From JAWVFM01 sp963841455 (GTDB taxonomy: Bacteria; Actinomycetota; Thermoleophilia; Solirubrobacterales; 70-9): a DNA stretch of 64,000 nucleotides. Every line of letters begins with the position of its first letter. Position 1 is the stretch's first letter. The position numbers and the translations under genes are program-made. The stretch spans positions 73,423-137,422 of the forward strand of contig CAWJCU010000009.1 in assembly GCA_963841455.1 (NCBI GenBank), read 5' to 3'. The notes below the pieces were generated by a model, which did not search any database, was not told where the DNA came from, and saw only the letters and a list, made by a program, of their open reading frames with translations. This document shows, piece after piece, positions 26,042-34,817 of this stretch.

Positions 26042-26959
26042 TCAGCCGGCGGGGAGGTGCTGGCGGCAGTAGGCGTCGCGCTGCGCCCGGTAGCCGGGCG
26101 GCAGGTCCAGGTTCGCGTCGGCGATCGCCGTGGCCCAGGTGCCCGCGTAAGCCTGGACCTGGCTCCCGATCTGCTCTCGCTCCGCCCTCGTCTTGGCGTT
26201 GGCGAGGCGCTCCGCGTTGCGCCACACGACCTCGCGCCAGGAGCGAACGAGCTCGAGGCCCGCGAAGTCGTCGAGCGGGGTGAGCGGCGAGTTGGTAACG
26301 CCAACGAGCGGGTCGAATCGGTTGGTGATCGCGCGAACCACCGACTCGTACGCGGCATCGAGCACTCGGTTGACGGCGTCGTGCTCCTTTTTCCGCGAGC
26401 CGCCCTTCTTGTTGCGCAGCCCGAGCGCCGCGATGACGAACGGCATGTCGTTCTGGACGTGCGCGTTGATCCCGAGGAGCATGTCCTGCGCGCCGTTCGC
26501 GTTCCCGGACGCGGCGGTCTGGAACGCGATCCGCCAGGCGGGAGCGACCTTGACTCCGAGGTTGTTGCCCCGGAACGTCTTGAAGTAGACGTCCGCGAAC
26601 AAAGCGTCCTCCGCGTACAGGTACCTAGGGTGGGGGAACAGCTTGGGGTCGTTCCTGATCATCTGCCGCAGGGTGCGGGTCAGGACCAGATATGTCGTGG
26701 CGAAGACGGCGCGGTGGTCGCAGCCGAGCCTCGACCGCAGGCGCTTCATCCGCGAGATTTCGATGCCGATGCAGCGCGACGAGGGCCTGCGGCAATGCGG
26801 GACCCCGTGCGGCTGCGGGTTATCCGGCGAGGGCAGCGGCGGCAGGAGGGAGGTCCAATCGAGGTTCGGAATCGTCGCCGCCGACGCGGTGCCGCCGGCG
26901 AGGCCGGCGATAAGCGCGCCCAGCACGGCGAGCGTGGCGATCGCGACCCTGACCCGCAT
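26042..26959 (-). CDS. DUF5995 family secreted protein
   Basis: 305 residues from the ATG at 26959, which begins a signal peptide (MRVRVAIATLAVLGALIAGL then AGGTASAA); the frame also allows a start 14 codons earlier. The mature part matches DUF5995: RCIGIEISRMKRLRSRLGC, AVFATTYLVLTRTLRQMI, MLLGINAHVQNDMPFVIAAL with a conserved NAHVQxDMP motif. Conserved His and Asp residues hint at an enzyme, but no reaction is known. It ends nine bases from the convergent persulfide dioxygenase gene. Confidence 0.85.
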   Translation of the reverse strand: MRVRVAIATLAVLGALIAGLAGGTASAATIPNLDWTSLLPPLPSPDNPQPHGVPHCRRPSSRCIGIEISRMKRLRSRLGCDHRAVFATTYLVLTRTLRQMIRNDPKLFPHPRYLYAEDALFADVYFKTFRGNNLGVKVAPAWRIAFQTAASGNANGAQDMLLGINAHVQNDMPFVIAALGLRNKKGGSRKKEHDAVNRVLDAAYESVVRAITNRFDPLVGVTNSPLTPLDDFAGLELVRSWREVVWRNAERLANAKTRAEREQIGSQVQAYAGTWATAIADANLDLPPGYRAQRDAYCRQHLPAG

Positions 26960-27014
26960 CCCGCCGGCGATGGTAGGCGATGGACGACGCCGTCGCGCCA
27001 CCCGCCGCCGAGCG

Positions 27015-27060
27015 CGAACGTCCCGCAGCCCCTCGCAAGTGAGGGTCTCCGGGACGTTCG
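27015..27060. repeat. Intergenic palindromic repeat, copy B
   Basis: Perfect 10-bp arms CGAACGTCCC (27015-27024) and GGGACGTTCG (27051-27060) flank a 26-base spacer with an inner CCCTC/GAGGG stem. It has the same arms and spacing as the copies at 11949 and 39841. It lies between the DUF5995 gene and the 3' end of the epimerase gene. Confidence 0.75.
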
Positions 27061-27083
27061 GTGTTCGGTGCGGCGCAGCCGGC

Positions 27084-28115
27084 CTAGATCAACCCCGCTT
27101 CGCGGGCGCCCGCGATCGTCTCGTTGAGCGTCGCGAGCGCGTCGTGCTCGGGCACCCAGCCGAGCTTCTCCCGCGCCCTCGAGCAGTCCATGATCACCGG
27201 CGTCCGGAACGCGTTGACCCAGGAGACCTCGGCGGGGAGCCGCGGAACGCGGTTCAGGATCTCCGCGGTCGCCGCCACCCCGGCTCGCGGCACCCGCACC
27301 GATCGCCAGCCGAGTGCCCGGGCGAGGTCCCCGCTCGTGAGCTCGCCCGGCGCCGCGAGGTTGTAGGGCCCGGGCGACCCCTTGCCCAGCACCCCCGACG
27401 CGACGGCCTCGGCGACGTCGTCGTGGTGGACGAGCTGGAACGGCACGCCGGTGTCCGGGAGCACAGGCTTGAGGCCGGGAATCGCGCCGAGAACCCGCTC
27501 GACGGGCCCGAGGCGGCCGCCGAGCTTGATCGTCTCGACGATCTTGGTGATGATCGTCGGCGCGTCCGTGCCGGCGACGACGCAGGGGCGGAATACGTAC
27601 GCGTCGGTGCTCGACGCCGCGAGCGCGTCGCGCAGCACCGCCTCGAGCTCTGCCTTCTGCGCCGAGTAGTAGAAGCGGTCGGTGCCCTTCGGCTCGTCTG
27701 CCTCGGTGAGGACGTGGCCGCTCTCAGGGAAGCCGTACGCAGCGACCGACGACGTGTAGACGAGCCGCCTCGCTCCCGCTGCCGCCGTCGCCTCGAAGAC
27801 GTTGCGGGTTCCCTCGAGGTTCACCCGATGGGTCTCCTCCTGGCTTCCGAAGATGATGAACGCGAGGTGGACGACCACGTCCGCGCCGTCCACCAGCCCC
27901 TCGACCGAGGCGCGATCGAGGATGTCCCCCTGGCGATACTCCGCGCGCTCCCACCCGTGGTCGGCCGGGTCGAACGGGCGCCTCGCCATCCCGGCGATCC
28001 GCCCCACCCCCGGGGCGCGCTCCAGCGCGCGGACGACCGACTTGCCGATGTCGCCGGTAGGCCCGGTGACGGCGACCGTGAGGCCTGCCGCCGCGTCGTC
28101 TACGCCGCCAGCCAC
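27084..28115 (-). CDS. NAD-dependent epimerase/dehydratase (extended SDR)
   Basis: 343 residues from a GTG at 28115 that overlaps the end of the dehalogenase gene by 16 bases. The Rossmann motif is TVAVTGPTGDIGKSVV (GxxGxxG); the active-site Tyr and Lys are in RFYYSAQKAELE (YxxxK), and Ser in VYTSSVAAYGF. Substrates of this class are usually nucleotide sugars or sterol-like compounds. It ends a minus-strand run of genes and probably shares their promoter. Confidence 0.85.
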   Translation of the reverse strand: MAGGVDDAAAGLTVAVTGPTGDIGKSVVRALERAPGVGRIAGMARRPFDPADHGWERAEYRQGDILDRASVEGLVDGADVVVHLAFIIFGSQEETHRVNLEGTRNVFEATAAAGARRLVYTSSVAAYGFPESGHVLTEADEPKGTDRFYYSAQKAELEAVLRDALAASSTDAYVFRPCVVAGTDAPTIITKIVETIKLGGRLGPVERVLGAIPGLKPVLPDTGVPFQLVHHDDVAEAVASGVLGKGSPGPYNLAAPGELTSGDLARALGWRSVRVPRAGVAATAEILNRVPRLPAEVSWVNAFRTPVIMDCSRAREKLGWVPEHDALATLNETIAGAREAGLI

Positions 28116-28978
28116 TCGGCGATCCGCCCGCCGATCTCCTCCCCGGCGTCCTCCTGGAGGAAGTGCGAGGCGTTCTCGATCTTCTCGGGCGGCGGCGCGT
28201 TGACCGCCTGGGCGAGTCGCTCCCCCACCTTGAAGGGAATGATGAAATCGTTGTCCGCCCACAATGCGAGCTTCGGCCGCTCGTCGACCCGCAGCGCTTC
28301 GAGCACCCGTTGCGCCGCGGCGGCCCCAGGGGCGTCGGGCGTCGTCGGAAGGATCAGAGGAAACGCGCGGACGCCGGCCTTCGACTCCGGGGTCGGATGC
28401 GGGGCGTCGTAAGCGGCGGCGACCTCGTCGCTCATCCCCCGCGCCGTGGCCCGCTGGATCAGCAGCGACACGGGAACGTCCTCCGTCCGCTCGACGAAGT
28501 CGCGGAACTTGAGCCACGACTCGGGCATGGCGTATCTACCGGTGAAGATCCCGGTGTCGAGGATGACGATTCGGGCGATGCGATCCGGGTGCTCGACGGC
28601 GAGCCGGAACCCGATGTTCCCTCCCCAGTCGTGAACGACGACCGTCGCGTCACGGAGGTCGAGGTCGTCGAGGAGCGTCGCGGTGAGCTTCGTGTGCCGG
28701 TCGTATGAGTACCACCCGAGGTCGGTCGGCTTGTCGGAGCGGCCGAACCCGGCGTAGTCGGGCGCGATGCAGCGGTGGCCCGCCTCGAGGAGCGGCGGGA
28801 TCACCTTTCGGTACAGGTACGACCAGGTCGGCTCGCCGTGGAACAGCACGATCGGGGCGCCGTCGCCCTCGTCGATGTGGGCCAGGCGCAGGCCGTCGAC
28901 CTCGCGGTAGTTGGGCTCGTAGTCGAAGCCCGGGAGGCCGTCGAAACGCTCGTCGGGGGTGCGGAAGACGTCGGGCAC
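28100..28978 (-). CDS. Haloalkane dehalogenase (subfamily I type)
   Basis: A 292-residue alpha/beta hydrolase, the normal length for the family. The oxyanion loop with halide contact is FHGEPTWSYLYR; the nucleophile Asp and second halide-binding Trp are in VVHDWGGNIGFRLA; an acidic residue is in LWADNDFIIPF and the base His in ENASHFLQED. The HGEPTWSYLYR sequence closely follows the classical DhlA type. The enzyme would cleave carbon-halogen bonds to give alcohol and halide. Alcohol and aldehyde oxidising genes lie upstream on the same strand, consistent with further oxidation of its product. Confidence 0.88.
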   Translation of the reverse strand: MPDVFRTPDERFDGLPGFDYEPNYREVDGLRLAHIDEGDGAPIVLFHGEPTWSYLYRKVIPPLLEAGHRCIAPDYAGFGRSDKPTDLGWYSYDRHTKLTATLLDDLDLRDATVVVHDWGGNIGFRLAVEHPDRIARIVILDTGIFTGRYAMPESWLKFRDFVERTEDVPVSLLIQRATARGMSDEVAAAYDAPHPTPESKAGVRAFPLILPTTPDAPGAAAAQRVLEALRVDERPKLALWADNDFIIPFKVGERLAQAVNAPPPEKIENASHFLQEDAGEEIGGRIAEWLAA

Positions 28979-28991
28979 GAGCGCAGACTAT

Positions 28992-29903
28992 TCAGGCCGA
29001 GGCTGCGGCCGGCGCCCGCTTGGCGTTGCGGTCGATGGCCTCGATGATCCGTGGCCACAGCGGCTCGGGGAGGTCGTGGCCCATCCCGTCGAGCATGACG
29101 AGCTCGGTACCGGGGATCGAGCGGGCGATGAGCTTGGCGTTCGACGGCCGCACGAGCGGGTCCCGGGTCCCGTGGACGACGACCGTGGGGGCGGAGATAC
29201 CGGCGAGACGCCGGGTGCGGTTGCCCCCGGCCGTGATTGCGTGGAACTGACGCGCCGTCCCGGCGGCGTCGTACCCGCGCTCCCAGGTGGCCTCGGCCAG
29301 GGCGCGGAAGCGCTCGGAATCCATGGGGTACTCGGGCGAGCCGATCACCTTGAAGACGCGCTGCATCGTCTCGATCATGCCCTCCCGGTCGGTGGCCGGG
29401 CGGGCGAGCAGCGCCCCGAACGCCCGCCAGGTGGGCGTCGCCTTCAACCGGTGGCCGGAGTGGGTCATGATCAGGCCGAGGGATCGGACGCGCTCGGGGT
29501 GGTCGTAGCCGACGACCTGGGAGATCATCCCGCCCATCGACGCGCCGACCACGTGCGCCGAGTCGATCTCGAGGGCGTCGAGAAGACCCACCGCGTCGGA
29601 GGCCATGTCGCCGAGCGTGTAGGCGGGCGTCCCAGTGCCGAAGAGCATCGCGGTGCGACTCGGGACGGGCGCGCGAACGTGGGTCGAGCGGCCGACGTCG
29701 CGGTTGTCGAAGCGGATGGCCCGGTAGCCGCGCTCGCCGAGCAGGTCGCAGAACGCATGGTCCCACAGGATCATCTGCGCGCCGAGGCCCATCACGAGGA
29801 GCATCGGCTCGCCCGCGGGGTCGCCCAGCTCGTCGAAGCACAGTTCGACGTCGCCGACGCGCACGATGCGCTCGCGCGCCGCCTCTGCGACCCCGCCCTG
29901 CAC
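28992..29903 (-). CDS. Alpha/beta hydrolase
   Basis: A 303-residue hydrolase with MLLVMGLGAQMILWDHAFCD, IRFDNRDVGRST, nucleophile elbow VVGASMGGMISQVVG, Asp in VVHGTRDPLVRPS and His in MLDGMGHDLPEPLW. It is a paralogue of the hydrolase at 18896-19827, sharing these motifs and overall order. It lies between the dehalogenase and the GMC oxidoreductase, with gaps of 13 and four bases, so it belongs to the same transcription unit. Substrate unknown. Confidence 0.87.
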   Translation of the reverse strand: MQGGVAEAARERIVRVGDVELCFDELGDPAGEPMLLVMGLGAQMILWDHAFCDLLGERGYRAIRFDNRDVGRSTHVRAPVPSRTAMLFGTGTPAYTLGDMASDAVGLLDALEIDSAHVVGASMGGMISQVVGYDHPERVRSLGLIMTHSGHRLKATPTWRAFGALLARPATDREGMIETMQRVFKVIGSPEYPMDSERFRALAEATWERGYDAAGTARQFHAITAGGNRTRRLAGISAPTVVVHGTRDPLVRPSNAKLIARSIPGTELVMLDGMGHDLPEPLWPRIIEAIDRNAKRAPAAASA

Positions 29904-29907
29904 TAGC

Positions 29908-31908
29908 TCAGGCGGCCGCGATCGCCTCGGCGGTGCGGCGGGCCAGGGCCATGATCGTGATCATTGGGTTGGTGCCCGACGCGGTCGGGAAGGCGCTCGC
30001 GTCGCCGATCCACACGCCGGGCGTGTCGTGCAGCTCGCCCTCCGGGTTGGCGACCGACGTCGCCGGATCGGAGCCCATCCTGCAGGTCCCCATCTGGTGC
30101 GCCGAGAACACGCCGTACTCGTAGGGGTCGAGCGGGCGGTCGCGGAGCGTCGCGAGGAACGCGTCGAAGTCCTCACCCCGGTTCCAGATCGGCCGCGAGC
30201 GAGCGAGGCCGCCGATGCGCACGGCGCCCGCCGCCTCGTGAAGCCTCGCGCACGCCTCCGCCCCGGCGCGGAAGGTGGCGATGTCGGCCTCGTCGGAGAG
30301 CCGGTAGGTCGGCACGGCGTTCCCGGCCGCGTCGACGTCCACGCGGCCATGCGCGCGGTCGCGGATGAGCCAGATCAGCCCCGAGGTGTTGCGGAACTGC
30401 GACATGTCCTCCTTGTGCTGGCGCCCCGAGTGCCACGGCGTCGCGGCGCCGCTGATGCCGAGGGAGTGGTGGCCGCCCTCGATCAGGAACCCGTGGCCGT
30501 CGTCGCCCTGGGCGAACTCGTGCGAGAGCGCCGACTGCGGCGGCCCCCACCACGGGTCCTGCGGCTCGTCGTAGATGGCGAAGATCGCGCTGGCCGGGTG
30601 CAGCCTCAGGTAGTCGCCGACGGCGGGGCCGCCGATTCCCGAGCGGCGCAGCAGCGCCGGTGACTCGATCGAGCCGCACGCGACGACGACCTGCGGAGCG
30701 CGGACGACAACTCGGGACACGGTTCCGTCGGGGCCCGTGTAGGTGCCCTCGATCCCCGCCGCCCTACCGTTCTCCACCAGGATCCGCTCGACCCGGCAGT
30801 CGACGACCAGGTCGGCGCCGCGCTCGTTGGCGTCGGCGAGGTAGGTCTTCATCGTCGACTGCTTCGCGCCGGTCACATCGCCGAACCCGACAAAGCCGGC
30901 GAGGTCCGCCTCGTGCCTCGCGGGGTCGGCGTTGCGGGTGATGAGGTCGAAGTGCCAGCCGAGGGCCTCGCAGCCCTCCTTCATCCGCTGGTGCGGCCCG
31001 TTCAGATCCGAGCACGCGTCGTTGACGGAGAGGCGCTCCCACAGCTCGTCCAGGTATCCGTCGTACGCCGGGCCGTCGACGCCCTCGAGACCGAACTCCT
31101 TTGCCCACTGCTCGCGGACCCACGGCGTGGTTCGCAGGCAGTTCTGCCAGTTGATCAGGGTGCCTCCGCCAAGGGCCGAGCCCGCCTGGATCGAGACCTG
31201 GCCGTCGGCGGTGGGGAACGGCCCGCCCCGCAGGTAGAGGTTCTGGTAGCCCCACGTCTCGAGCTGGTTGAAGTCGGCCTCGTTGAAGTACCCCCCGGCC
31301 TCGACGACGCACACCTGCTTGCCGCGCCCCGCGAGCGTGCCCGCGACCACGCCGCCGCCGGCGCCGGAGCCGACGACGCAGATGTCGGCCTCGATCGTCA
31401 TCACGTCCTCGCCGGTGGCCGGCCGGCGGACCTCGAGCGTCTTCGGCTCATCCGGCGGGACGCGCTGCGGTCCCGGGTAGCCGAACTCGTCCCAGTTCGG
31501 GTTGCGCCCGGTCGCGGCGTCGGGCAGCGCGTAGAAGATCGAGAGCACCAGCCCGCGCAGGGCGGTCATGCCGGCGAGCGCGTCGGGCCCCGAGTCGGTC
31601 GTCGCGTTGAGCAGGGCCTCGCGCTGCTCCTGAGGCGCGTCGGGCGCCAGGCCATTCTCGGCGAGCGAATCGAGCAGCGAGCGCAGGCCGTCGACCTGCT
31701 CGGCCGGGGCGCCGGACTGCAGGATCGCGATCTCGACCGCCTCCGGGACGCCGATGTGGGACGCGGCGCGGGCCCAGAAGCCGGTTGGGTCGCCGGCGCC
31801 GTTCGATTCGGCCGGAGGCTCGAGCGAGGGGACGATCGTGTCGCAGAACGCGAGCAGGGTGCGCCGCTGGGCGTCGTCGAAGAGATCGCTCGTCGCGAGC
31901 GCGCTCAT
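29908..31908 (-). CDS. GMC-family FAD oxidoreductase with N-terminal gluconate 2-dehydrogenase subunit 3-like region
   Basis: From ATG 31908 (MSALATSDLFDDAQRRTLLA) the first 170 residues resemble the small subunit 3 domain of gluconate dehydrogenase. Then comes a GMC flavoprotein: FAD motif DICVVGSGAGGGVVAGTLA, SALGGGTLINWQNCLRT, VVVACGSIESPALL, the catalytic His in FSAHQMGTCRMG and the Asn in ASGTNPMITI. It would oxidise an alcohol, passing electrons to a membrane acceptor. As written, the frame is continuous with the aldehyde dehydrogenase upstream, so it is either a true fusion or a separate gene whose ATGA start overlap was masked by an indel. Confidence 0.85.
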   Translation of the reverse strand: MSALATSDLFDDAQRRTLLAFCDTIVPSLEPPAESNGAGDPTGFWARAASHIGVPEAVEIAILQSGAPAEQVDGLRSLLDSLAENGLAPDAPQEQREALLNATTDSGPDALAGMTALRGLVLSIFYALPDAATGRNPNWDEFGYPGPQRVPPDEPKTLEVRRPATGEDVMTIEADICVVGSGAGGGVVAGTLAGRGKQVCVVEAGGYFNEADFNQLETWGYQNLYLRGGPFPTADGQVSIQAGSALGGGTLINWQNCLRTTPWVREQWAKEFGLEGVDGPAYDGYLDELWERLSVNDACSDLNGPHQRMKEGCEALGWHFDLITRNADPARHEADLAGFVGFGDVTGAKQSTMKTYLADANERGADLVVDCRVERILVENGRAAGIEGTYTGPDGTVSRVVVRAPQVVVACGSIESPALLRRSGIGGPAVGDYLRLHPASAIFAIYDEPQDPWWGPPQSALSHEFAQGDDGHGFLIEGGHHSLGISGAATPWHSGRQHKEDMSQFRNTSGLIWLIRDRAHGRVDVDAAGNAVPTYRLSDEADIATFRAGAEACARLHEAAGAVRIGGLARSRPIWNRGEDFDAFLATLRDRPLDPYEYGVFSAHQMGTCRMGSDPATSVANPEGELHDTPGVWIGDASAFPTASGTNPMITIMALARRTAEAIAAA

Positions 31909-33446
31909 CGCCTCGCCGAGCATGGTCGAGACCTCCGCCGAGTAGGGGAAGTAGTGGACCTCGCGCGGCGGCGCGTAGCCCGGCGTGATCAGGAGCGACT
32001 GGCGCTTCGCGTACTTGCGGATGCCGTCGGGCCCGTGCCGCGAGCCGAGCCCCGAGGCCTTCCAGCCGCCCATCGGGAGCTCGAGCGCGGCGTAGTTGAG
32101 CTGCGCGTCGTTGACGCAGCAGACACCGGCCTCGACGCGGCGCGCGAGCGACTCTGCCCGCTCGGTGTCGCGGGTCCAAACCGACGCCGCCAGGCCGTAC
32201 GGCCCGTCGTTGGCGAGCCGCAGCGCCTCCTCCGCGTCGCCGACCTTCATCACCGGCAGCGTCGGCCCGAACGTCTCCTCGGTCATGCAGCGCATGGAGT
32301 GGTCAACGCCGGTGAGCACCGTCGGCTCGTAGAAGCGCCCCGGGCCCTCGCCCCGCTTGCCGCCCACCAGCACGTCCGCGCCCTTGTCGACCGCGTCGCG
32401 CACGTGAGCGTCGATCAGGTCGATCTGGGGCGGGAAGATGATCGCTCCGACGTCGACCGTCCCGGGCGCGCCGGGCGGACCCTGGCGGAGACCCTCCACC
32501 TTCTCGCGAACCCGCGAGACGAACTCGTCGTGCACGGGTTCCTCGACGTAGATCCGCTCGACCGAGATGCACACCTGCCCCGAGTTCGACATTCCGTATG
32601 CGACCGCCGCGTTGGCGGCCCGCTCGAGGTCCGCGTCGGCGAGGACGATCATCGGGTCCTTGCCCCCGAGCTCCAGGCTCACGGGCGTGAGGGTCTCGGC
32701 GGCCTCGCCATCACCTTCTTGCCGGTCGCGACCGACCCGGTGAACATCACCATGTCGACCCCGTCGACCAGAGCCGCACCGGTCTCGCCCCGGCCCGTCG
32801 CCACGGAAAAGACCCCGTCGGGGATGCCGCACTCAGCGAGCATCTCGGCCATCAAGAGCGAGGTCAGCGGCGTCACGTCGGACGGCTTCAGGACGACTGC
32901 GTTGCCGGCCGCGAGCGCTGGGATGCAGTCGCCGAACGAGTTGTTGAACGGGTAGTTCCAAGGCCCGATGACGCCGATCACCCCGAGCGGCGCGTACCGC
33001 ACCTTGAGCTGGCGCCCGCGGACGAACGGCGACGCGCTCGCAACCTCCTCGTCGGCCAGGTAGACGGGGGCCATCTTGGGCCAGAACTCGAGCGCGGCGA
33101 GGCCATAGGACAGCTCCGCGAACTGCGTCTCATCGGCGGGCCGGCCGGTCTCCGCGCAGATCGTCTCGACCACCCGCTCACCGTTCGCGACGAGCCACCT
33201 GCGCGCGGAGAGAAGCACCTCCGCGCGGGCGTCGAACCCGGCCTCGGCCCAAGCAGGCTGGGCGGCGCGAGCTGCGGCCACGAGGGCGGCGACGTCATCG
33301 GCGCCGAGCTCCGGCACGGTCGCGATCGTCTCCCCGGTCGCCGGGTTGGCGACGGCGATGCGGCTCGGCGCGCCGTTCCCCGCGGCGCCGTTCCCGGCGG
33401 TGGCGGGAGCCTCGGTCGCGTCCTGCGATCCGACCGGCTCAGTCAT
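31906..33446 (-). CDS. Aldehyde dehydrogenase, one frameshift; in frame with the GMC oxidoreductase
   Basis: About 510 residues. The N-terminal part has IGPWNYPFNNSFGDCI and KPSDVTPLTSLL; VMFTGSVATGKKVMA then loses the frame at about 32702, where one G seems missing. The next frame carries the catalytic Glu in SLELGGKDP and the Cys in SNSGQVCISVERIYV, TEETFGPTLPVMKV and MGGWKASGLG. It oxidises an aldehyde with NAD(P). The frame then runs without a stop into the GMC protein. With the dehalogenase and alcohol oxidase it would make a halide-to-alcohol-to-aldehyde-to-acid path. Confidence 0.83.
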
Positions 33447-33456
33447 CGAAGCGAGT

Positions 33457-33909
33457 CTATACGTCGCCGTTTGACTCGAGGAGCCGTTTGAGATTGCTCA
33501 GCGAGCGGCGCATCACGCGGGTTGCCGCGCCGGCGCCGAGGCCGCCGGCGGCAGCGCCGAGGACGCCGCCCGGCAGGTCGTAGTCGTTGAAGTAGCGAAA
33601 GCGCGTGCCGGCACCGTTCTCGGACAGCTCGTAGCGGACCCCGGCCTTCGCGCCCCCCGGCCCCTTCCCCTCCCAGACTGCGAGGGAAGGTCGCTCGAGC
33701 TCGACGACCCGCCAGCGCACGTGAAACGACGCACCGCCGATCTTCAGCGTCTGGCGGAACGACGATCCGACGGCCAGCCGGTCGTCCGAGACGTCGGAGA
33801 CGCCCCTACTCGCAGTCACCCACTCCTCCAGCCGGCCCGGGTCGAGCAGGAGGTCGAAGACCTCGTCGCGCGGAGCGTCGATCTCGGTGTCCGCCCGGAT
33901 CTCGGTCAT
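33457..33909 (-). CDS. SRPBCC-family protein
   Basis: A 150-residue START-like domain: MTEIRADTEIDAPRDEVFDL, VGSSFRQTLKIGGASFHVRW, YELSENGAGTRFRYFNDYDL, and a long C-terminal helix with VMRRSLSNLKRLLE. It begins with an ATGA overlap on the stop of the NAD(P)-binding protein, so it is translated with that gene. Ligand unknown; family members bind lipids, polyketides or other hydrophobic molecules. Confidence 0.85.
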   Translation of the reverse strand: MTEIRADTEIDAPRDEVFDLLLDPGRLEEWVTASRGVSDVSDDRLAVGSSFRQTLKIGGASFHVRWRVVELERPSLAVWEGKGPGGAKAGVRYELSENGAGTRFRYFNDYDLPGGVLGAAAGGLGAGAATRVMRRSLSNLKRLLESNGDV

Positions 33910-34817
33910 ACGGGCGCCTCCTCCCGCTCGCGCTCCTCGTCCTCGAGCGCCCGCTGCAGGGCGATCGGGACGGACTCGGGGACGATCCCGAAGGGCTCGG
34001 CACCGCTGGGGTCGGTCACGACCGTGTCCTCGACGAGGCTCAGCGTGAGCTCGGCGGCGACGCGGTCGTCGCCCCGCGTGATGATCGCGGCGCCCGCCGA
34101 GACGACCCCTGGCGTCGCGCCGTACAGCGGCAGCTTGCGCTTCTGGCGCCGGCCAAGCTCGCGCGCCATGAGGTCCACGAGCTCGAGGTGGGTGTAGGCG
34201 CGCGGGCCGCCGATCTGCACCTCGCGTCCGCGCGACGCTGCCACCTCCGGAGCCATCTTCAGGTAGCGGACGACCTCGCGGACGCCGATCGGCTGGCTTC
34301 GGTGCTCGAGCCAGTCCTTCGCCGGGATGACGGGCAGACGCTCGGCGATCGCCTTCAGAAGCACGAACGATTCGCTTCCGGCGCCGATCACCATCGCCGC
34401 CCTGAAGTATGTGAGCGGGGGCCCCGTCTCGCGAAGCGCCTCGGCCGTCGCGCGGCGGCTGCGCAGGTGTGGCGAGGCGTTGGCGTCGTCGCCGAGCCCC
34501 CCGAGGTAGACGATGCGGCCAACCCCGGCCTCCCTCGCCGCGGAGCCGAACGCGCGCGCCGCCTCGAGCTCCGGCTCCGCGTACCCGCGCTCGGACATCA
34601 TGTGGACGAGGTAATAGGCGACGTCGGCGCCGAGGAGACTCTCCCTCAATTCGGAGGGACGCGATAGGTCGACCATGGCGAGCTCAGCGCCGACCGCGCT
34701 CAGCTCGGCCGCACGCTCGGCGTCGCGGACGAGGCATCGAACCTCGTGGTCGCGAAGCAGGGCGGGAACGAGCCGGCGGCCGATGAACCCGGTCGCGCCG
34801 GCGACCAGCGCCCTCAG
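33906..34817 (-). CDS. NAD(P)-binding protein of the NmrA/atypical SDR type
   Basis: 303 residues if translation begins at the CTG at 34817, which overlaps the upstream TGA. The start gives RALVAGATGFIGRRLVPALL, a complete dinucleotide-binding motif; an ATG at 34676 would lose it. Later signatures are AYYLVHMMSERGYAE, RIVYLGGLGDD and YFRAAMVIGAGSESFVLL. Related proteins are NADPH sensors or reductases of the DUF2867-linked kind. CTG is a rare start; a C-for-G or C-for-A base change is the simpler reading, giving the usual GTGA or ATGA junction. Confidence 0.8.
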   Translation of the reverse strand: MRALVAGATGFIGRRLVPALLRDHEVRCLVRDAERAAELSAVGAELAMVDLSRPSELRESLLGADVAYYLVHMMSERGYAEPELEAARAFGSAAREAGVGRIVYLGGLGDDANASPHLRSRRATAEALRETGPPLTYFRAAMVIGAGSESFVLLKAIAERLPVIPAKDWLEHRSQPIGVREVVRYLKMAPEVAASRGREVQIGGPRAYTHLELVDLMARELGRRQKRKLPLYGATPGVVSAGAAIITRGDDRVAAELTLSLVEDTVVTDPSGAEPFGIVPESVPIALQRALEDEEREREEAPV

